Source of the DNA: Bacteroidetes bacterium HGW-Bacteroidetes-16
Lineage (GTDB): Bacteria; Bacteroidota; Bacteroidia; Bacteroidales; F082
NCBI GenBank assembly: GCA_002840975.1
Contig: PHDN01000007.1
Coordinates: 1-64,000 of the forward strand
DNA: 64,000 bases
Reading direction: 5' to 3'
Below, one piece after another: positions 59,956 to 64,000 of the stretch (position 1 is the stretch's first letter; each line of letters begins with the position of its first letter). A program made the translations under genes and the position numbers. Below the pieces are notes generated by a model. The model worked only from the letters and a program-made list of their open reading frames with translations. It was not told the DNA's origin and did not search any database.

Positions 59956-61164
59956 CTAGGCCCAAAGTTTTATTGAGTCTGAAAATGCGCCCACTTGTTC
60001 TTTTATGACTTTGAATTGCCCTATGTTTTCGTGGTATTGAAAATTGATGTACCTGATGCCTGCCTTGTCGCACTCCTTGTTATAGGTAGGATTGTCGAGC
60101 AAGGCGGGATCGCAAAAACTTGGAGCGGCAAAAATAACGCCATCGGCCTCTCTTCTTTTAATCAGGTTGATGAGCCTTTTGCTTTTTGGGTTTCCAATGT
60201 CATACACAGAGGAAGAAAAGGTGCTAAAATTCAAATAAGCTTCAGAAAGGGCCTTTAACGGATTGTCGGTGGTGTTGTCCACATCACCTTGAATCCAACG
60301 CGATCCAAGCATAAAGTCATCATCCACGATATAGCAGCCGGCCAGTTCGATGGTTTTTATCAGCGAAACAGGGGGTTGTTCACAAAAAGCGCCTGTAATA
60401 ACCACCTTGATCTTATCCAGTGGTTCGCCGATGTCCTGCCTTATTTCATCAAGAACTTCTTCCAGGATCAGGTTGTGTTCTTCAACAGGAATCACCATGC
60501 CGGCCCTGACAATATGATAAGTTTCAACCGCTGTTAATCTCCAGGGGAAAGCTTGTTTAATGTCATATATTTCCTCAATCAACTGCCTGTTTTTATTGTA
60601 CAATCCAATTGAATAGTTTAACCTTTCGGTTGTTAATTCAACTCCGTTAATTTCCTTTATTTTAGAAAGCACGGAGTTCATTTCCTGTATATAAAATTCA
60701 CCCCCGATATCTGAATTAAAGTCTTGCGGGAAGTCGATGTATTTTGCGAATTTCCCGATGTTGGACATTTGAAACATTCCTGAGAGGTTCCTGATTACGT
60801 CGCAAATTGCCGGAAAAACAAAGCCGTCGAAATTGGTAAAATGCCCGGAAAGGGCCATCTCGATAATTCCTCTGGGAATATGACATATATACGATTGATA
60901 ATAAGCATCTCCAATAACAATTTGCTTTCGATCGCCCCCGCCCATGATTCCAACCGGAAGGCCATCAACCGCGTGAATTATTTCTCTCGGGAAATAAATC
61001 GGCATATAGCCAACCAAAACCCTGTTTTCCTTCTCAGTTTTCCATTTTTTTGCTGCATTAAAGTTCAAATCAAATGCAAGATGCTCGCATTTATCCGTAA
61101 GTTCTTTTAATTTTGACATCTTAAAACCGGGTTGTGAATTCCTAACATTGTTATTCATTAACAT
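59956..61164 (-). CDS. bcrC: Benzoyl-CoA reductase subunit, BcrC/BadD-like
   Basis: A 402-aa subunit (387 if the ATG at 61119, MSKLKEL, is used; the first 15 residues look unstructured). Features: RVLVGYMPIYFPREIIHAVDG (about 48-68), YYQSYICHIPRGIIEMALSG (Cys94), FVFPAICDVIRNLSGMFQM (Cys121), AFPWRLTAVETYHIVRAGMV, ITGAFCEQPPVSLI and APSFCDPALLDN. It is the first gene of the 13-gene operon, and the order bcrC-bcrB-bcrA-bcrD is the same as in Thauera. Divergent from the SDR gene; promoter region 61165-61293. Confidence 0.92.
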   Translation of the reverse strand: MLMNNNVRNSQPGFKMSKLKELTDKCEHLAFDLNFNAAKKWKTEKENRVLVGYMPIYFPREIIHAVDGLPVGIMGGGDRKQIVIGDAYYQSYICHIPRGIIEMALSGHFTNFDGFVFPAICDVIRNLSGMFQMSNIGKFAKYIDFPQDFNSDIGGEFYIQEMNSVLSKIKEINGVELTTERLNYSIGLYNKNRQLIEEIYDIKQAFPWRLTAVETYHIVRAGMVIPVEEHNLILEEVLDEIRQDIGEPLDKIKVVITGAFCEQPPVSLIKTIELAGCYIVDDDFMLGSRWIQGDVDNTTDNPLKALSEAYLNFSTFSSSVYDIGNPKSKRLINLIKRREADGVIFAAPSFCDPALLDNPTYNKECDKAGIRYINFQYHENIGQFKVIKEQVGAFSDSIKLWA

Positions 61165-61293
61165 TGTGAAATATTAACATTAAAAAATTGAGGCTAATGT
61201 AAAGCTTTATTTTATGTTTAACCTAAGAGATACTTAAATTATTATATGACATATTATAACTTTTGAGGACTTAACACTTAATTAGAAAGTAAG
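61165..61293. promoter_or_regulatory. Divergent promoter region of the benzoyl-CoA operon
   Basis: For the plus-strand SDR gene, AACTTTTG (61258-61265) fits a -7 element with a leader of about 20 nt. Just upstream is the palindrome ATATGACATAT (61244-61254), a candidate operator. ATTAACATT occurs twice (61157-61165 and 61173-61181) at the bcrC start. No canonical -7 element is seen for the minus strand. Confidence 0.45.
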
Positions 61294-62043
61294 ATGATGA
61301 TGGGTAAAAAAATTTCAATTGTTACCGGTGCCGCCAATGGGATCGGGAAAAGTATTGCAAAAAAACTGATTGAAGACCATTTTTTTGTGGTGGTGGTTGA
61401 TTTGGATCATACCTCAACAGGTTCGATGGCGGATTTTTTTGGAAAGGAAAATTTTGAATTTGTGAAATGCGATATTAAAAATCAGAAGGACATCCAATCA
61501 ATGTTTAAGGAAGTAATGAATAAGTACGGACAAGTTGATGTGCTGGTCAACAATGCCGGAGTTATCAGGGACAATATGATTTGGAAAATGCCAAAGGAAG
61601 ACTTTGATTTTGTGATCGATGTAAATTTAAAAGGAACCTGGATGATGTGCCGGGAAGCGGCCATCATCATGAAGGAGCAAAAATCAGGCAAAATTGTCAA
61701 CATCTCTTCCCGTGCCTGGTTGGGTAACAACATGGGGCAGTCGAACTATACGGCATCAAAAGCCGGGATAGTCGGACTTACCAGGGTACTGGCACTTGAA
61801 CTGGGTTATTACAACGTAAATGTAAATGCGGTAGCTCCCGGACTTATTGACACACCTTTAACGCAGGCCCTTTCGGAAGAAGTTATGCAAAAACTCATCG
61901 ATGCCCAACCCACGAAAAAAATGGGAAAACCAGATGACATCGCTAACGCGGTTTCATTCTTAGTCTCTGAGAAAAGTAACTTTATAACAGGACAAATCAT
62001 TCATGTGGATGGGGGCAGGAGTATCGGGAGTACAATATTTTAG
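61294..62043 (+). CDS. SDR-family 3-oxoacyl-(ACP/CoA) reductase-like dehydrogenase
   Basis: A 249-aa short-chain dehydrogenase: cofactor motif TGAANGIGKSIA (about 10-21), NNAGVIRDN, catalytic Ser in VNISSRAWLGN and YTASKAGI (Tyr-x-x-x-Lys), then PGLIDTPLT and the GQIIHVDGGRS end. FabG/PhaB-like. Divergent from the bcr operon; may serve as an alternative (R)- or (S)-3-hydroxyacyl-CoA dehydrogenase in the lower pathway. Three adjacent in-frame ATGs (61294, 61297, 61303 region) leave the exact start uncertain by a few codons. Confidence 0.88.
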   Translation: MMMGKKISIVTGAANGIGKSIAKKLIEDHFFVVVVDLDHTSTGSMADFFGKENFEFVKCDIKNQKDIQSMFKEVMNKYGQVDVLVNNAGVIRDNMIWKMPKEDFDFVIDVNLKGTWMMCREAAIIMKEQKSGKIVNISSRAWLGNNMGQSNYTASKAGIVGLTRVLALELGYYNVNVNAVAPGLIDTPLTQALSEEVMQKLIDAQPTKKMGKPDDIANAVSFLVSEKSNFITGQIIHVDGGRSIGSTIF

Positions 62044-62164
62044 TGAGTTGGTCCGATGTTTGGAAATCGGCAATGGAGTTATTGAGATAATAAACCAAGT
62101 ATCATTGGCCTAAGCTATGAATAGTCGAAAAAATTAGATATAAAGGAGTACTCCGCGACAGTTT

Positions 62165-62187
62165 CCCCCTTTGAGGGTTTAAGGGGG
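62165..62187. terminator. G/C hairpin between convergent SDR and thiolase genes
   Basis: CCCCCTT (62165-62171) pairs with AAGGGGG (62181-62187), 9-nt loop. Suitable for terminating either convergent gene, though T tracts are poor. The remaining sequence in 62044-62310 shows nothing else. Confidence 0.5.
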
Positions 62188-62310
62188 TGAAGATCGGCTC
62201 AACAATGAAGCCAATGAAAGTACATAATGAGGACGCAAGTCAAAAACCAGATTGATGAAATCAAGAAATGAAATGAGTTAATTACATTAAATCCTGATCC
62301 ATTTCCCCAC

Positions 62311-63513
62311 TTATACTTTTTCAAAAATCACAGCAGCACCCTGTCCAACACCGATGCAAAGTGTAGCCAGGCCATAGCGAACGTCATCACGGCGGCACAT
62401 TTCATGAACCAGGGTAGTAATTATCCTGGCGCCTGAGCAACCCAATGGATGACCCAGGGCTATGGCTCCACCATTTACGTTGATGAGTCTTTCGTCCAAG
62501 CCCAATTCCCTGATGCACGCTATGGATTGCGCCGAAAAAGCCTCGTTAAGTTCAATTAAATCGATTTGGCTTATGTCAAGCCCTGCTCTTTTCAACGCTT
62601 TGCGAGTTGCCGGAACAGGACCAATTCCCATAAATGCAGGATCAACACCTGCCACGGCAGAAGATAAAATTTTAACTTTTGGTTTTAGGCCGTATTGCTT
62701 TACAATATCTTCGGATACGATGATTAAGGCGGCGGCGCCGTCATTAATGCCGGATGAGTTGCCGGCGGTAACTGTTCCATCAATGGAAAAAGCGGGTTTA
62801 AGTTTTGAAAGTTGTTCCGGCGTTACGTCCGGCCTGGGATGTTCATCAAGTGTAACAATCAATGGATCTTTTTTACCTTGTAGAATTGAAACCGGAATGA
62901 TTTCGTCATTAAATTTACCCTGGTCAAACGCATTTTTATACTTTAATTGCGATGAGTAAGCGAACTCATCCTGTTCTTGCCGGTTAATTCCATATTTTTG
63001 AGCCACGTTTTCCGCCGTTTCACCCATTGAATAGGGGAAGTACATTTCTGTCAGTTTTTTATTGGGGAACCGCCAACCTATGGTCGAATCAGCTATTTGT
63101 GGTTCACGACCAAAAGGAGTATCACTTTTAGCGACAATCCATGGTGCCCTCGACATGCTTTCTGTACCTCCTGCGATAAAGATATCCCCTTCATCCAGTT
63201 TTATGGCTCTTGATGCATCTATCACGGCCTGCATTCCGGAAGCACATAGTCTGTTGATGGTAACTCCAGCAGTTTCTACAGGAAGTCCTGCCAGCAGCAA
63301 GGCCATTCGTGCAACATTTCGGTTGTCTTCACCGGCTTGGTTCGTACAACCCAGAATCACATCTTCGATTTTGCTTTTTGGGATTCGGGGATTTCTTGCC
63401 AACAATGATTTTATCACAAGAGCAGCCAGATCGTCGGGCCGGGTTTTGCTTAACACGCCCCCGTATTTCCCAATGGGTGTTCTAACGGCATCGATTATAT
63501 AGGCAGTTTTCAT
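62311..63513 (-). CDS. Acetyl-CoA/3-oxoadipyl-CoA thiolase (PcaF-like)
   Basis: A 400-aa thiolase: Cys in TINRLCASGMQAVIDA (about 84-99), LNEAFSAQSIAC, NVNGGAIALGHPLGCSGAR (about 343-361) and C-terminal CIGVGQGAAVIF. It most resembles degradative thiolases such as 3-oxoadipyl-CoA thiolase. Separate from the thiolase in the operon, it may cleave acetoacetyl-CoA or 3-oxopimelyl-CoA. It is followed upstream (in its direction) by glutaryl-CoA dehydrogenase, probably co-transcribed. Confidence 0.9.
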   Translation of the reverse strand: MKTAYIIDAVRTPIGKYGGVLSKTRPDDLAALVIKSLLARNPRIPKSKIEDVILGCTNQAGEDNRNVARMALLLAGLPVETAGVTINRLCASGMQAVIDASRAIKLDEGDIFIAGGTESMSRAPWIVAKSDTPFGREPQIADSTIGWRFPNKKLTEMYFPYSMGETAENVAQKYGINRQEQDEFAYSSQLKYKNAFDQGKFNDEIIPVSILQGKKDPLIVTLDEHPRPDVTPEQLSKLKPAFSIDGTVTAGNSSGINDGAAALIIVSEDIVKQYGLKPKVKILSSAVAGVDPAFMGIGPVPATRKALKRAGLDISQIDLIELNEAFSAQSIACIRELGLDERLINVNGGAIALGHPLGCSGARIITTLVHEMCRRDDVRYGLATLCIGVGQGAAVIFEKV

Positions 63514-63557
63514 GTATGACTCTTTATTTTAAACTTATGTTACCATTGAAGGTGAGG

Positions 63558-63644
63558 TTAAATCAGAGGTCGGGAGTCAGAAGACCGAAGTCTGTGAATC
63601 GGAGAATTAATCTCCCACTTCCCACTTCCAGCTTCCAGCTTCCC
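63558..63644. repeat. Low-complexity intergenic element before the thiolase gene
   Basis: Purine-rich GGTCGGGAGTCAGAAGACCG then pyrimidine-rich doublets CCCACTT x2 and CCAGCTT x2 (63614-63644). Such simple sequence is often found dispersed between Bacteroidota genes; only one copy is in this window. Confidence 0.5.
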
Positions 63645-64000
63645 TACAAAAAAGCATTAATTCCGGTAATATCCATTCCTGTGATCAACAAATGAATATC
63701 GTGTGTTCCTTCGTAGGTAATTACCGACTCCAGGTTCATCATGTGACGCATCATGGGGAAATCACCTGTAATTCCCATCGCACCCAGAATTTGTCTGGAA
63801 TCCCTGGCAATCTTAAGGGCAATCTCCACATTGTTTCTTTTGGTCATCGATATTTGGCCGGGTGTGGCCCTATCCTCATTTCTCAACGTGCCCAAACGCC
63901 ATGCAAGAAGCTGGGCCTTGGTAATTTCGGTAATCATCTCGGCTAATTTTTTTTGGGTAAGTTGAAAGCCGGCGATTGGTTTGTCGAATTGCTTTCTTTC
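63644..64000 (-). CDS. gcdH: Glutaryl-CoA dehydrogenase, C-terminal part (gene runs off the window)
   Basis: The last 118 residues of an acyl-CoA dehydrogenase; the reading frame is open at the window edge, so the start lies beyond 64000. The segments FDKPIAGFQLTQKKLAEM, LRNEDRATPGQISMTKRNN and MMNLESVITYEGTHDIHLLI (with the catalytic base Glu in TYEGTHDIH) are glutaryl-CoA-dehydrogenase-like. The enzyme oxidatively decarboxylates glutaryl-CoA to crotonyl-CoA, the step that follows 3-oxopimelyl-CoA thiolysis in benzoyl-CoA degradation. Whether it decarboxylates depends on residues outside the window. Confidence 0.88.
   Translation of the reverse strand, partial: ERKQFDKPIAGFQLTQKKLAEMITEITKAQLLAWRLGTLRNEDRATPGQISMTKRNNVEIALKIARDSRQILGAMGITGDFPMMRHMMNLESVITYEGTHDIHLLITGMDITGINAFL

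Noticed and set aside
45033-61164. Reading the cluster simply as amino-acid fermentation (2-hydroxyglutaryl-CoA dehydratase type)
   Set aside because: The dch, had and especially oah/BamA-type genes, the BcrA-type insertion and the BcrCBAD gene order are specific to benzoyl-CoA degradation; only the HgdB-like submodule could belong to such a pathway.

Overview
The window comes from a member of the Bacteroidota, probably a Bacteroidales-like anaerobe or facultative anaerobe. The evidence is a SusC/SusD pair, three secreted proteins with type IX secretion (T9SS) C-terminal sorting domains, a PorT-like gene next to a UbiE/MenG methyltransferase, Bacteroidota-type promoters (TAnnTTTG -7 elements) and an almost complete lack of Shine-Dalgarno sites. 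No mobile-element gene is intact and there is no CRISPR array or rRNA; one tRNA (Glu, TTC) is present.

Layout. 1-2.7 kb: surE, a small membrane protein, a DUF502 protein and an FkbM methyltransferase. 3-12.8 kb: a polysaccharide utilization locus (SusC, SusD, a GH144-like glycoamylase-fold enzyme, a GH3 beta-glucosidase) that best fits beta-1,2-glucan, with a convergent T9SS cargo protein carrying an internal duplication. 13-23.5 kb: housekeeping genes (DEAD-box helicase, Maf, UbiA-type prenyltransferase, KdsC-like phosphatase, DUF2520 protein, aminotransferase, heptose-7-P kinase, MenG, PorT), ending at tRNA-Glu. 24-35.7 kb: a stress island (CsbD, flavin reductase, Fe/Mn SOD, catalase, PRC-barrel, baeRF-type protein, HPF/RaiA, alpha/beta hydrolase, CHRD-like lipoprotein, YihY, AI-2E transporter). 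Four promoters here share a two-box direct repeat with 21-bp periodicity at a near-fixed distance from the -7 element. 33-44.5 kb: an accessory stretch in which secreted or solitary genes are separated by five copies of a dispersed non-coding repeat and by long imperfect inverted repeats, with remnants of a ParD antitoxin and possibly a REP-associated transposase.

The most notable region is 45-64 kb. Thirteen minus-strand genes run as one likely operon: bcrC-bcrB-bcrA-bcrD-like genes of a class I ATP-dependent benzoyl-CoA reductase, an acyl-CoA synthetase, a second single-subunit HgdB-like dehydratase/reductase with a ketopantoate-reductase-family dehydrogenase and its own ATPase activator, a thiolase, then had, oah and dch of the benzoyl-CoA ring-modification pathway, and a hydroxyacyl-CoA dehydrogenase/enoyl-CoA hydratase fusion. 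A divergent SDR gene, a second thiolase and the 3' end of a glutaryl-CoA dehydrogenase gene follow. Together they encode a nearly complete route from benzoyl-CoA through 3-hydroxypimelyl-CoA and glutaryl-CoA to acetyl-CoA. This is unexpected in a Bacteroidota genome, and the embedded second dehydratase module has no obvious place in the textbook pathway.
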